This document shows, piece by piece, positions 34,555-50,335 of a stretch of DNA of 64,000 nt (positions within the stretch are counted from its first letter, which is position 1; every line of letters starts with the position of its first letter). The notes below the pieces were generated by a model. It was not told where the DNA came from, did no database searches, and was given only the letters and a program-made list of their open reading frames with translations. The stretch is from NCBI GenBank assembly GCA_958299035.1, contig CATQJL010000112.1, positions 6,742,123 to 6,806,122 on the forward strand. Direction: 5' to 3'. The DNA is from Cylicocyclus nassatus. Lineage: Eukaryota > Nematoda > Chromadorea > Rhabditida > Strongylidae. A program made the position numbers and the translations under genes.

Positions 34555-35662
34555 TCAATCACGGTTGGCAATCGCATTTAGATGATGGTCAACTTGATCG
34601 TTCGTCAGCTTTCTGCAAAACTAATCTCGCACAACATGAACACGGCTACCAATGGAAACTCACGTAAACTTCTTGTCCTTCTTTGAGACCACGACAACTT
34701 CAAGATCTTTTGAACGGGTTTCAATACCCAAGCTGCTTTGTAGCGCTTCGATAGCTAATTGGATCGTCTCATCATGGTTCAGATCTGACTTCTTCTTGAT
34801 CTTCTTCTCAAGGAACGAAGATGCTGTGACCTAGAAATCGAGTTCACAATTTTTGGCCAAGAAAGGATTGTAATTTACAGAAAATGAAGAAAGCGGTTGT
34901 ATGGTATTATCGTCATTCTCCACAGTATAGCGGGCGGAGCTTTGCCGACGTTTGCCAACGTATGTGCGTGGCAGTTTTTGATAGCTAGAGATTACAAAAA
35001 CCAATGCTCTAAAGTGGAGATTCTATAAGTTTTTCAACGTGTTCAAATGTCTGCAGAGCCACGCCCGCTATACGCATGGACGCCTATACCAATCATAAGC
35101 CTTTCGTAAAAATGCATGTAAAAAACATGATCTCGACTTAGCTGACAATCGAGAACAACTCACTTGTTTGACACCTACTGATACTGCCTTCATTCCACGA
35201 TAATATCCAGCTGGGTCGACTTTGAACACAACTGCTCCATCCTCATCATCGAACGAAATCATGATCATGGCTATAAAACCAATACTTTGGCTTCACAGAA
35301 AAAAATTTTTCTACAATGCCTCACTTACCGCATCCCAAACTCCTCATTTCAGCGTTCTGCGTGTAGAACTGGTTTTTGTCGGCAATTCTTTTCGCCAATA
35401 ACTCACATGGCATGTCGTATCCATTCTCGTACTTCCAACGAGATGCCTCCATTTGCGCCACACGTACCTGAAATTGCAAGTTATGAGGCAAAATTTCCAG
35501 GTGAGCTAGTAAGTTCAATACCTGATATTTGCAATCAGGGATCATTCCTATAGCACAGCATCCAACGGTTGGAGAAAGATTATAGATGGATGTGACTGAG
35601 TCAGCTACGATTAAACTGTCCGGTACACGCTTTTGAACAGCAATGACTGCTGTATCAACTCC
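34555..35662 (-). CDS. pas-1: Proteasome subunit alpha type-6 (PAS-1), 5' exon(s) missing
   Basis: Exons in phase: 35662-35522, 35467-35329, 35270-35164, 34830-34664, 34612-34555. The product reads GVDTAVIAVQKRVPDSLIVA, GCCAIGMIPDCKYQ, NGYDMPCELLAKRIAD, YTQNAEMRSLGCAM, VDPAGYYRGMKAVSVGVKQ, SSFLEKKIKKKSDL and the C-terminus HHLNAIANRD. This is alpha-6 of the 20S core particle; alpha subunits form the gated outer rings and are not catalytic. The N-terminal 30-odd residues, including the usual GFDRHITIFSPEGR gate region, are absent: upstream of 35662 the sequence runs into a palindrome. The stop is 265 bp before UTP14 on the same strand. Incomplete in this assembly, probably intact in the organism. 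Confidence 0.9.
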
Positions 35663-36226
35663 CTAAACCAATTTTGCTGGTTGGGTTTTTATAAACAATA
35701 GCATTTTCGACTATACAAGCATGTAGAAAGCGAAAAAGTATGTTTCATACTTTTTCGCTTTCTACATGCTTGTATAGTCGAAAATGCTATTGTTTATAAA
35801 ATACCCAACCAGCAAAATTGGTTTTAGGGAGTTGATACAGCAGTCATTGCTGTTACAAAAGAGTTGTAACCGGACAGTTTAATCGTAGCTGACTCAGTCA
35901 CATCCATCCTATAATCTTTCTCCAAACGTTTGGATGCTGTGCTATAAGGAATGATCCCTGATTGCAAATATCAGGTATTGAACTTACTAGCTCAACCTGG
36001 AAATTTTGCCTCATAACTTGCAATTTCAGGTAAGTGTGGCGCAAATGGAGGCATCTCGTTGGAAGTACGAGAATGGATACGACATGCCATGTGAGTTATT
36101 GGCGAAAAGAATTGCCGACAAAAAACCAGTTCTACACGCAGAACGCTGAAATGAGGAGTTTGGGATGCGGTAAGTGAGGCATTGTAGAAAAATTTTTTTC
36201 TGTGAAGACAAAGTATTGGTTTTATA
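35272..36226. repeat. Palindromic inverted duplication of the pas-1 segment
   Basis: Left arm 35272-35742, 3-bp centre, right arm 35746-36226. The right arm repeats, in inverse orientation, the two 5'-most visible pas-1 exons and their introns. It is about 10 bp longer, with many single-base insertions and a few substitutions that break the reading frame. One host gene is truncated at each side. The pattern fits an assembly artefact from a hairpin read better than a true duplication. Confidence 0.85.
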
Positions 36227-36788
36227 ACACTGTCTGGCCTTCATCCGCTGATCTCGTCTGCATGGTGGAGTAAGACGCTTTGTTGTGACCGCACCTAGGA
36301 TGACTCTCTTTACTTAGTTTTCTTTCTTTCAAAAGTTTCGATGACTTATGGAATGCATGCAGGCATAACCTTCCATAAACATCAGTAAGCGATTACGCTC
36401 CACCGCTTTTATAGGCGGCTTACGATACACGATTCACAAAGCACATTAATTCTACAATCTGCAAGTCAAACATTCAGCACAATTCTCACTTACTTGCTAC
36501 AAACATGGTCGACAACAGCATCGGCTCCATCATCTTGTTCCATGCCCTCCGTATCAGCTACTGTCCTCTCGTAAATTTTCTCTATTCGGCATACGAGATG
36601 ATCACGTTTTTCTTGAACAGAAAGATATTCAAGAATGACTGCCTTGGAGGGGAAAACCGACCTTTTACATGCCATTGTGTACCACATACGCGACAAGCAA
36701 CAGTAGATGGAGCATTTTGAGGCATTTGAAGGATAGCTCCACAAAATCCGCAAAATTCTGGATCGACGGAGACGAAATTCAAGGACAT
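36222..36788 (-). CDS. rpoa-12: RNA polymerase I subunit RPA12 (A12.2/ZNRD1), 3' end truncated
   Basis: Exons 36788-36662, 36611-36494 and 36294-36222. N-terminus MSLNFVSVDPEFCGFCGAIL followed by CRVCGTQWHVK, a four-Cys zinc ribbon (CGFC, CRVC). The last exon reads KCGHNKASYSTMQTRSADEG then QTVL and a stop. In the family, RSADEGQTV is followed by F-Y-T-C and a second Cys pair, completing the TFIIS-like C-terminal zinc ribbon used for transcript cleavage. Here the frame ends exactly where the pas-1 palindrome begins (36226), so about 15 residues with the last two cysteines are lost. The start is 378 bp downstream of the pars-1 stop; an acceptor (CTATAG) sits next to the ATG. Confidence 0.85.
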
Positions 36789-37165
36789 TCTATAGTTTGC
36801 GGTATTATTTTTCGGTGATGAATTCCAGTCGAGATTTCAAAGACGACGCGCTTGCCTTGGTATCACCATGATTTGACAACGACTAATCAACAGAGATGTT
36901 TATCTGGAATGCTAAGGAGCACCCACCATGGAATACAAACCAACCACCATATCACGCTATACCAATATTTTGTCAATTAGCATACAAAAGCTCATATTTT
37001 TGCCAAACCCATCACACCGCCCCCTTTTGAGAATATGGACTTTCGACTTAGAATCTTTCAGAAAGTAGTGATAGGAACTTATGCACGTATAATTATTGGA
37101 CAACATCATCGCACATAATAACAGCGAGTAACAAGAACAGATCAAAGTTGCATACTCATTCAAAA

Positions 37166-40103
<2,938 letters not shown>

Positions 40104-40297
40104 GCTACAGCTATGTGATACCCTAAAGTAAGCCTGTTCAAAGTGACTAGATGAATGTACAATCGAAAGGTGAATGGACGACATAAAGCCTAGTACCAAG
40201 GGACCTTCGACCTCATAAAAGACAGAAAAAAAGTGCAGATAAACTTTATGCAGCAAAATATGACTACAAGCACCCGCATTATACTGGCAGTAAAGCT

Positions 40298-43200
40298 TTA
40301 TGACACTGGCTCTGCACTAGTGTCATTTTGTTGAGCTTCTAATTCTTCACGTCGTTTCTTTAGAATCTCACAGAGAGGCTGAAAATGAACATGTCACTTT
40401 CCGAAACAAAATGCTTTTGTAGGAAAGCGACACACCTTTGCAACATAGTGACTGTACCGAAAAGGCTCTTCACCATCTTGTTCTACATAGATGAGCCCGT
40501 TGTCCATGTCTTCTGGCATAACTGTTGGGAATACGTCAATGAGTTCATGACGAGGTAAAACTTCATGAAGCACATTAACAGCTTGGTCACATAAAGGCTA
40601 AATCATGATGCAAATTAACCTAGATACAACAAATGATTGAGGTACTCACCAAGCCAAAACGAATCACAGCCGCTACCACCAAGGGAACAGATATGGACTT
40701 CGAATAGGCACGGTAGAGCTCCTGTAAGCCATTCGCTTCAGGAGCAGCAAGTCGATCGAATAGGTCTCTGTATAATGGTTGTTTTTCCTTTAGAAGATCG
40801 AACAAATCTTCGGTATTCATCGCACATAACTTTGCCAGATGCTGGAGAGACTTGTCAGGATTAGCGACTTTCTCGCCAGCTTTTCTGAAACGCCGAACTT
40901 CATTCAACTGACTACAGACATAAAACAAAAACTTAAACACTGGTAGTAGAATGCCTCGAAAAAATCATTACTTACAGCTGAGCCCTTTGCAGATGGATTC
41001 CTTTCTCTCTACCTTCCTTGAGAGAATTGGCTGCATCCTCGTAATAACCAAACAACTCGGCCAGGACGGCAATATGGAGAAGCTGATCTCTGCTTACACA
41101 GTCTTGATTGTCTAAACACAACTTTTGAGTCAAATACTTTTTCCAATACAAACAATGTAGCAAAGTGTATAGGGAAAATTGCATTTCAAATGATGGGACA
41201 TCACAAACACAAACAAAAAAATCAAGCTGTGAGAAATATACACTCTACAACTGGCCACGCGGGAGGCATGCATAAACCATAACTACGGGTAGATTTGCTG
41301 CAATATAGGAAAGAACACGAAAATGATCGAGAAGGTAGTGCATACAAAATTCGCCCATTACTCACTGCCATGAACTAGACTTACAAACTAAGCAGAGCAT
41401 AATCAGTAGAAAATAGCCTTGCCTTTTAGCCTGAGCACTTTTGAGAAGTCTATCATCACCGTAGCAGAGTCGAAAGTCTTTGTTCGTAGCGTTTTACTCA
41501 ACATGGCGGTGTACTTCATGACTGCAGGGATCTGAAACAAAGGAAGATTTTTTCATGAAAGCTAATGATATAATGATGTACGACTTGAAACTTACCATCG
41601 GTTTGATGGACACAGAGTGACGGAACATATCAATCGCCTCGTGACTTATTCCTTCTGCATCAGCTTTCATCGCATACGCGCACCAAGCCTCAGCCAAAAG
41701 TGGGTTATGCTTGAGCGCCTCTTCGATAGCAATGTGCGCTAAGTCCATCTAGGGTAACAGCATTATTTGTTCTTACTTACACTGAACGAACTTCACTTAC
41801 CGCCCCATTTGTATAGTAAAGAAGCGCCAGACGAAGCCATGCTTCATCATTAGCTTTGTTCAGTTGCAACGCTCGAACAAGGTAGTGCTGCTGGAGAGCT
41901 GTGGAATTCTCTGCATTTGGCGACGTATCACTAGCAGTGGAGGATAATCTCATCGCTTCAGCAAGAAGCGTCCAAAAGGTAGATTTTGTCTGCGTGCATT
42001 TGGTCAAGGTCATGCCCTTTCGCAAACACTCTGATGCTCTAAAAAAAAGAATCAGCGGTTTACACCACCTAGTTGTACCTGCTCAACGATGAACGAAAAG
42101 CATAAGACATTTACTGGATTCGCATTCCTTTAAAACATATATAGCATGAAAATCATCGAAAAAAAAAACTGGATGCACTAAACTCTACTCTTTCAACGAA
42201 CATAAACAAGGAGTTCTAGCGTAGATCTCGCCATTATCATAAGCAAGCCTGTTTTGGCGACTGAGAATGAAAAAACTAGATTTATACTAACCAAAAAAAG
42301 CATTCCGACTGCTAGCAGCGAATATAAGGAATCCGAACAATGCAGAGTGGAACGGGGACTGTTCACAAAATGCAGAATGAGTACCTTGGGCCTCGCGCAG
42401 AGTTCACGGATTCCATCGTCGCGATCTTCCACAAGACAAACAGTTACGAGTTTATTGCTTCGGTCGCAGCAGTTGGTCACGACTGGTCGTGTCGGAAAAC
42501 TCTCACAACCGAAATGCAAGATGATCGCCATGCAATAAACTCGTAACTGTTTGTTTTGTTGGAGGAATCGCGGCGATGAAATCGCGTGAACTCTCCCCGA
42601 GGCCTTAATGCTATTTTAAAACGACTTACTTTGTCGCATGCTGAGCTGGGCTGTCGAGACGAGCTTGTTGGAGCAAAGCCACAGCCAAATCATACCAAGC
42701 CCAAGCATTCTTCCTATTCAAGTCCAAAGCAACGGAATAAAAATTGACTGCTGCCCGCACTGCTGATACACGGTCAGAAACAGACCAACTTGTAGGTATC
42801 TTAATTTAAGAAAATCAGTCACTCCTCTTAAAGGCAGTGTCCGGGCAAAACTCGATTTTGAGATTTTGTGCTTACTTGGGCCTATTCGCTACGCTGAATC
42901 CGAAAATGCACATTGTAGAGCGCGAAAATGGCGAAAAACGGCTCTAACACAGGAGGGAAATGAGCAGTTGAGCGGGGTCCTCCCCACTGCGAATTCACGT
43001 TCCCGGCTTCCGGAGCGACCTTCTCGCTTCCGGTTTCAAGTCAATCATTCGCACTTGACCGGTAGCGATGTTAGGACGGCTAGCGGAATCGAGAAAATCG
43101 CTCCGGGAGCTGGGAGCGTGAAATCGCACTGAGGAAAGCCCCGCCCACCTGCTGATTTCTCTCCTGTTTTAGAGCTCTTTTTCGCCGTTTTCGCGCTTTC

Positions 43201-46200
43201 CAATGTGGATTTTCGGATTCAGCATGGCGAATAGGCCCGCATAGGCACAAGATCTCAAAATCGAGTTTTTGCCCGGACACTGCCTTTAAGATCAGATGAT
43301 TTGATTACCTCTACGCTTTTCATTATACTGTCACGATATTTGATCACTCGCAAAAGTGCATCAGCCGCCAATTTGTACGCCAACGAGATACGAGGTCGCG
43401 CTGCTACTACATTTCCAGCAAGTCTGAACACGGCTTTCAAGTGGTCGAAACGTTGCTCATCCTCCCCTTTATCGAACAAACGTAAGTGGACCTCAAACGG
43501 CAAAGCTATTGGAATGGAAGTACGAAAATCAAGACGCGCAAACCTGAGCATCAAGCAGATCAACAGCATATCTTATATGATCATTTTCAATCCCCAATGA
43601 GCGCCGACGTTCACACTGTTCAGCAGCGCTTTCGAGATTATGCATTCTCATTAGCACTTGTATTAGCTGAAACAATGTTCAAATAAATCAAACGCAATTT
43701 TGAAAAAGTGGTGGGCACTTACGCATATAGCATAGTCACTACTTGGATCGAGCTCTAATACCTTGCCGTAGGCGTTGACGGATGACTAAATTAACACAAT
43801 AAGATAAAGAAAAATCACAATGCTCAGAAACACCTGCAAATTTCCTCTATGTGAATACGCTTCCGCCAAAAGAGCCCAACTAGCGAAGTCATTCTCATGA
43901 AACCTGACAATCTGCTGAAGTTCATCAATGACAGTGTCCCAATTCTGCTTGATTTTGGCTAATCTGAACAGATTACGGTACTAGATTTACACTACCTACT
44001 CAAGGTTAAATCGACTCACTCCACCAATCTTTTCCTCAGCCACATTGGTTTCTTGTACTCATTCAACTGGTTTAATAACGCCAAGCGAGTTTCCACTGTT
44101 TCACCAGCATCCTGATAAACCTCATCTAGCACCTTGATATATTCCTGGTTGTTTGGTCGAATCTTCACAGCTCTCTCAAGGCAAGAACGGGCTTTTGACG
44201 GATTCTTTTGCCTCAGTGACTTGCCCAGGAGGAAGAAAACGCGACTGGAGCGAGGATTGAGCTTCGCTGCCTGTAAGCGCTTAGTTTTTCGACATCAACA
44301 TGATCACTCAATTTGGTACAAAAAGACAACGTCAGTTCTGTTAATCTCTACTATAAAAACATGGATGCTGAGAAAGAAAACGACTCTTTTTTTGCCTTCA
44401 GCCATTCTAAATTGAAAATAATCTCTTACAGACTAACGGGTGTCTTTATGACTCCTGATTCCTACCCACCCTCACTAACAAAGCAGTTGCATCCTTCCCC
44501 AAGAGGATGTACAGCTCAGCCACCAAGGCCAAATCCCGCCATGTCAACGAATCGTCTTTCATAAGAAACTCAGAATCTGCTAGAGATTCAACGGCCTCTC
44601 CAGTTTGTAAAGCTCTCACAATTCTAAAAATAATGTCTTGCATCCTAGCTAAAAGTAGAGCATCATACCTTATCCTCTTCGCATCAACTGAATCTACACC
44701 CAACTCCTGTATGATGTCATCCACGTCATCACCTTTCAACATTGACAGCTTTGCAGAATCAATAGCAAACATGGAAGGCGGATGTTCTCCAGAGACTTTT
44801 ACTCTAAAGAAAGCAAGTAGAGAAGCAAATGAGCACAAACAACAAAACATTTTGAAAACAATACCTCAGAGCCTCATCCGCTTGATTCATCTCTAAAAGC
44901 GCTTGCTTCTTCAACCACGACGCGACATTTTCACACTCAGTTGTCACATTTTGTCCAATAATCCAGTCAACCACCTGAAGAGATTTCCGAGTAAAAACAA
45001 ATGCGAAAAACAGAACTTTTTGATGACGCGATCAATTCATATAATATACTCTGGTTGGAGATGACTTGAACATAAACTGAAAATTTCCTTTATTTGCTCA
45101 TGACTCAGACGACTAAAAAGGCCGCAGAATGGACACTATGTTAAATAAATGTGTTGTGTGATAAAAAAAATGATAGCAGAAGCGAATAGCATGGAAACGA
45201 TGATAACAAAAGTGAATAACATAATTTGGAAATTTTCATTGGAAAGATGTCTCGAAGGATTTGGTTCTTGTTGTAAGCAAAGCCCAACAGCAACGAAAAA
45301 CCTTATTGCGTTACTTCGCAACAGAATGATGCAACAAGCACTGCCGAGAAATGCAAACAAAACCGATGACGTCTGTCTTTCAGGGAAGGACCCCAAACTA
45401 TTTCAGGAAAGCAATTAATACTGCAAAAGTTGGACATTTTGAACTTATTTTCAAAGTACAAAAACAATTTGCGAGTATTGTAAACACGTCCATATTTGTC
45501 CAGAAACCGAAACACTGCGCATAAAAAGGAGAAGTAGTTAGTAAAAATCCTCTGCACCCAAGCACCATCAAACAAGCGGATAGAGAAAAACTAACCCTAA
45601 CAACTTTCTCCCAGTTCTCCGTCTCAGCAAGTAAATGAACGGCAATCATAGCAAGGGGCAGATAGGTGAACGCGTTTTCCGGAAGCCCATCAACAACATC
45701 AAGTGTTGCAGCCATGTCGTCTCCACTGAGAACTAACCATATTACGCGGTTTGTTTGCTAGTAATATTAGCAATACCTGAGAGACTGCAGCACTTGATCG
45801 GTGCTCTTTTCAATTTCGTTCATCTTTGAAGTGCATTTTGCGTAAATAGTGAAGACGTCATCAGGAATGATTTGGGTACAAAAGAATTCTGGAAAGTGGC
45901 AAGCGCATGCAAATTTACAAAAATCTATTATCAAAAAATTGCATCAGCACAACACGCAGAGGTTCTTGATCGGGAGATATAATGAAGACATTTTCATAAC
46001 TTTCCAGTCCCACAACCAGTAAATTACCGCACTGTGCACAAAAGGTGATAGCGATCAGGAAGAAAGAATATTCAAAAATATGCCCTTACTTTCTGCTATG
46101 ATCTCCAAAAGACGACCGCGTATCCATGATATTTCTTCATAAGGATGGCAAGCACAAAATTTGAGCACTTCTTCAGTCCATTGTCGTTCTTGTCTCTACA

Positions 46201-47255
46201 AGCTCTGAATTTCACTGAACTCGATGAAAAACGGAAAATACAAAGTATACACTTACTGTGTAAAGAAATTTGCAGTACTGCAAATTCCAATCCGCATTCG
46301 CTCTGAACGAACCGTCCAGCTCATTGAACGCTTTCCGAAGCTTTAACAAGTCGTTTTAAGACAATTAAAATAAACATCTCAAGCAGAGATTCTTACTAGA
46401 GCACTTTCGATTGCTGAGAGAATATCCTTCCTGGTCATCTTATCAATGACTTTGCCAATGAGCGTTTCGTTGGTTCCGAGATCTTTCTGAAAGTGAACAC
46501 ATATGCACGCATTCCAGATCACCGTGTCGGTAAAAAAGTCAACACCACCTCTAATTGCTCATATCGAGCCAACTCAAACAAGAACTTTCGACGAGATTCT
46601 TCATATATTAGTCGTTTCTCCTGTGAGTCGCTGGAAATATTTCAGCAGTGACTGTATAGCATTCGGATACGGGTTAAGCTTCTAGCTTCAAAATACTTTC
46701 CAAAAAACCTCAAAATGCACGAGGCAAGTAGAAAGATCTTGGAAGCAGTTTTAATTCTCGTTCAAAAAAAAAAAAAGACACGAAAGAAGCACTGAGACGA
46801 TGAAAACTGTGCTAACAGTACCTTGATGTAGCAAGATGGTCACACACTTCTAAAGCACGGTCATCCGCTGGCAATTTACCCGCATCATACAATTTGTACA
46901 GTCCTTGCCAGGCAGCTGGTAGCTTTGCGTCTAATTTTATAGCCTGAAATCCGCGGAAATGACTTGAGCATTTCAAAATGTGCGCAAAATCGTACTTTGT
47001 CGTATAAAATCCTAGCTTCTTTAGCGTCGCCGAGATTAGCATGCGCAAGAGCAGCGAAAGAAAATAGCATGTAATCCTCAACTTCATCATCTAGAAGCCC
47101 CTGAAATACACAATACAGTTATGACACACAATCAACATTCCTGACGAAACGAAACAGAGAAATGGACTCACCTGCAGAGCCCCGAGTGCATCGTCACTTT
47201 GACCAGCACTGAGTAGCTTTTTCGCCTCTTTCAAGGCTGCCTTCAACTCCGCCAT
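40298..47255 (-). CDS. SKIC3: SKI3 / TTC37 superkiller complex TPR protein
   Basis: Long gene of many short exons. Start at 47255 (MAELKAALKEAKKLLSAGQS), directly downstream of a CACTAG acceptor; stop at 40298-40300 (ends QNDTSAEPVS). Repeated helix-pair TPR units are visible, for example FSFAALAHANLGDAKEARIL, KLPAAWQGLYKLYD, LRLALLYYTNGAV, AHIAIEEALKHNPLLAEAWC and HEAIDMFRHSVSI. The N-terminal unit closely follows human TTC37. Ski3 is the scaffold of the Ski2-Ski3-Ski8 complex, which feeds mRNA into the cytoplasmic exosome for 3'-5' decay and for clearing stalled ribosomes. I did not join all exons. Two introns contain MITEs (42388-42604, 42832-43285). It starts 246 bp after the nuo-6 stop and ends 194 bp before pars-1. 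Confidence 0.85.
42388..42604. mobile_element. Diverged TAA-type foldback MITE, copy 5
   Basis: Inverted ends related to the GGCCCCGGACAGACTTCACG family but diverged, with an inner palindrome around GCAATAAACTCGTAACTGTT. Right flank is TTAA. It lies in a SKIC3 intron. Confidence 0.6.
42832..43285. mobile_element. TTAA-flanked foldback MITE, 454 bp
   Basis: Inverted ends begin AGGCAGTGTCCGGGCAAAAC and extend over roughly 150 bp per arm. TTAA lies on both sides (42828-42831 and 43286-43289), the target duplication of piggyBac-type elements. No transposase. It lies in a SKIC3 intron. Confidence 0.7.
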
Positions 47256-47501
47256 CCCCTAGTGCTCGAGAAAAAAAGATTTAAGATTAAGAGGGGAAGA
47301 AGGAGAACAGCATGATAGTGAAAAACACTCATCTCAAAACGAAACCTAGGTTGCAACTTTATCACAACGCTCAAAATTACTACTAAGATGATCGAAAAAG
47401 GCTCTGATCCTCTAAAATATCTAATTACTATGAAATTAGAGCTCTAGTTTATATCTACAGCAGAGAAAATGTAACCTAACAGAAATGAAATGCATATAGA
47501 T

Positions 47502-48689
47502 CTAAAAATCGATTCCAAACATGGGTGCGAATTTTCCTGATCCTGCCGTTGAAATGGTACGACCTTGTTGACGATCCCACCAAAGGAGCTGGCCATCGAG
47601 ACAAGCTTCGTTAGACTTGTCCTGTAAGAATGTGCAGTATCGTTTGTAACTGAATATGAGGAATTTCAAAATTGCTGTTCTAGTCAAAATTCAAAGTTGC
47701 TTTTCTAGTCAGTAAAGTCAAAGACAGTGTCTAAGCAAATTTAGATACGCGGACTTCTTATGTGAATACTGATTCGGCGAACTAGACATGATCTAGCTCA
47801 CAAGACAATTTCGTGGCGTGGTAGACTGTGAATTCTCGCCCACTACCGTATTCGAGAAGCTGATTGCTCCGCACCATATGGGAGCTAGGCGAGGTTCAAA
47901 GTTGAACTTAGTTATGAAAAAAATCACATGCGCTCCCGCTTTTCCAAAAAAATCCAGATACCTAGACTTCCGGGGATTTAAAGAAACAGTGAAGAAAGTG
48001 GTTTTGTGGAACAAAGGGTACGATTCATTTTGCTAGCAAAACTTCTGCAAAAATAGCATTATGGACCCTTTTCCAATAAAAAATATGTCATTATCTATCA
48101 AACACTGTAATCGCTCTCTAATCCTAAACCGCAATTCTCTGAAGACTTATCACTGCAATGGTAACAAAAGGCCTTCCACAAAAAAGAAACTTACGATAGG
48201 GATGTAGACCAGTCGAACGTAGAGATAGAATATCAATAGCACACTGCCCACATACAAGAACACCGATCTTGGCGTAACTCGGAAGAACTCAGCCTGTGTC
48301 ATGTCAGCAGAATACCATCGAAACATGGCAGGGTCCATAACCACACCCTCCTAAAGATAATCTTCTTTTCTGGGAATGACAAAGAAAACAACTAACTTTA
48401 TATTTGAAGTTGTGTGGATCATACTCGCGCCGAAGATACTCTTTCTTCAAGATTTCCTTCACACGATATCTCCATAACACAGCTTTCTTTTCGTCATCGC
48501 TAAGGTTGTACTCCTGTCCAGGAAGAAATTCCATCTTACCTTCAAAGAAGAATTTGATCTACTCCACCTAAAAAAAACCGGAAACTCACCATGAGTTTCA
48601 AAATAACCTAGTACTGGATCTTGCCATAGTTTGGGATTTTTGATGTTCTGATTTGCTGCTGGACGCAGCAAACGCAAGGCAAGACGCAT
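47502..48689 (-). CDS. nuo-6: NADH dehydrogenase 1 beta subcomplex subunit 4 (NDUFB4/B15)
   Basis: Four exons: 48689-48590 (MRLALRLLRPAANQNIKNPK..., ending FETHG), 48539 to about 48404 (MEFLPGQEYNLSDDEKKAVL then LKKEYLRREYDPHN), about 48353-48196 (EGVVMDPAMFRWYSADMTQA, then a membrane helix VFLYVGSVLLIFYLYVRLVY) and about 47622-47502 (DKSNEACLDGQLLWWDRQQG, ending APMFGIDF). The EYNLSDDEKKA...KREYLL-type segment, the ENPALLRW-type segment and one transmembrane helix match NDUFB4, an accessory subunit of the complex I membrane arm. The first 33 residues and the C-terminal tail are nematode-type extensions. It is the first gene of the minus-strand cluster. Confidence 0.82.
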
Positions 48690-49379
48690 GGTTCACCTAT
48701 CAAAAACGAAAACCACTGCTCAGTTTGAGCTGATGAGCATGCCACGATAATAAAAATGAATAAAAACTCAGAAATATAAAACAAAACATTCAGAATGAAC
48801 CATACATGGGTAGAAAAGCTGAAATCATCAATTCGAGATGTTGCTGATGACATTCGCACGAACTTTTAACAAAACTGAAAATGTGCATTTGCAGAATGTG
48901 CGCATTGTGCTCGGTCTATGAATTTGGACTGGAGCACTCAAAGGCGCCTTTCATTTGGCAGTGCGCCAGTAGTTCATTCTGGAGCGGGTCATGTCAGGGT
49001 CGAGTCGGAGGTGTAGAATACCACTGGATAGTACTATCATCTATTCTAAGACTAGGAGGTGCGAAACCGCATTGCGGACATTGTTTTAACAAGTCTGAGT
49101 TTGTTCTTCCTTGTTTCCAAAGAGTGAATAAACGTGGACGAGATAAATAACAAGTATAAACCTGCTATATAGAGGCTACTGCATCACAAAGGCGCAGAAG
49201 TAGTATTAGTTGAGCGGGCGTGAACGCGGCGCGTCGTGTCCTCACCACTGTAAATCCTGCGCCCTGCCGTGCTCGCCCAAAGGTATTGCGCCTTCGTCAC
49301 GCAGCAGAGTATACACGATTGGGCTTGTTTAGACAATGTGTCAATGCAGTCTCGCGTCTCCTATACTTCTACCGGGAGC

Positions 49380-49394
49380 GGGGGGGGGGGGGGG
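49380..49394 (+). repeat. Poly-G tract (15 G)
   Basis: Uninterrupted run of 15 G, the longest of three in the window. Confidence 0.9.
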
Positions 49395-50267
49395 TTGAAA
49401 AGGCTTAGTTTGGTTAAAAACCGTCAGCTTTTAAGGAAATCGAACAACAAATAATTATGCGGGGCTTATTGTTGAAAATAACACTTTAGAAAATCATGAC
49501 TGAAAGAAAATTCCAAAATAACATTACTAGCTCAGACACTATTGAAGGCATGTAATTGTGACAAAGACATTGAATGAACCCATTGACCTCGAAATTCTGC
49601 TTTTTAAGCCTCTGAGTCACACACATTCAACAAAAGCCCTTACCTCTACCAACGATGACCATCAATAATTTGTAAATCTTTTCGTAATATTTTTCACGGT
49701 CCCATACAATTCAGCTGAACTTTGAGAAAGCTCTGCTACATTTGTGAATATCCGGTCTTATGTCGTAAACTGTGGATTTTCTTTAAATCTATGTATGGCA
49801 ACAGAGATGAAAAAGGGGTTCGTATATGGGTCGCATCTAAATTTTTTTCGGAACTATGATAGCTTGTTCACTGTTACGAAGTTATCCTCCTACTTTCTAC
49901 CCTGAAAATTTCGGGCTTTCGTTGCGGCTTCAGTGTATAACAAATTTTGAGCTTAAAAATCCCACTTTTCAGTTTTAGGATCTAAATTGCATTTGAGCTC
50001 TTTGCTCCGAGTGGCTGCAACTTGTACCTTCCATTGTGGGGGCACTCCACTACACAACCTGTCTTTCGCACACCCTCAGCTTCTCCCTGACCTTAGTCAC
50101 GAATTCCCCAATTACTCTCCTCATGCACGTTTTTGACATCGTTTTGGAAGGCGTTTAAATGGATTTGTTTGCAGGAAAATCTGTGCGAAAAGTGGAAAAT
50201 AAGTTTCTCGGTCGCGGGTATTCTTTACGCTCGATGAATAGCATTTTTTCTCCCTTGCAAATGGTGC

Positions 50268-50335
50268 CGCATACAGGAATTGAACCCAAGACTATCATCA
50301 TAGTCTAAAGCGTTCTTGTTCTCTGAACCATGATG
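50268..50335 (-). other. tRNA-like fragment (degenerate tRNA or tRNA-derived SINE)
   Basis: On the minus strand a GGTTCAATTCC box B is followed by TGTATGCGGCACC, and a 6-bp stem AGACTA/TAGTCT lies where an anticodon arm would be. The acceptor stem does not pair well with the 5' side, so it is not called a functional tRNA. Confidence 0.3.

Noticed and set aside
35827..36224. A second plus-strand pas-1 gene in the inverted copy
   Set aside because: Exons are broken by single-base insertions and stops, and the copy sits in a palindrome that looks like a read artefact.
36612..36661. Frameshift in rpoa-12 near 36,650
   Set aside because: A normal 50-nt intron (donor GTCGGT, acceptor TTCAAG) restores the frame, so no frameshift is needed.
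43080..43132. Coding potential within 42832-43285
   Set aside because: The frames on both strands mirror each other because the segment is an inverted repeat.
47793..48036. A small gene between nuo-6 exons
   Set aside because: It lies in an intron, with overlapping frames on both strands and no recognised domain; more likely repeat sequence.
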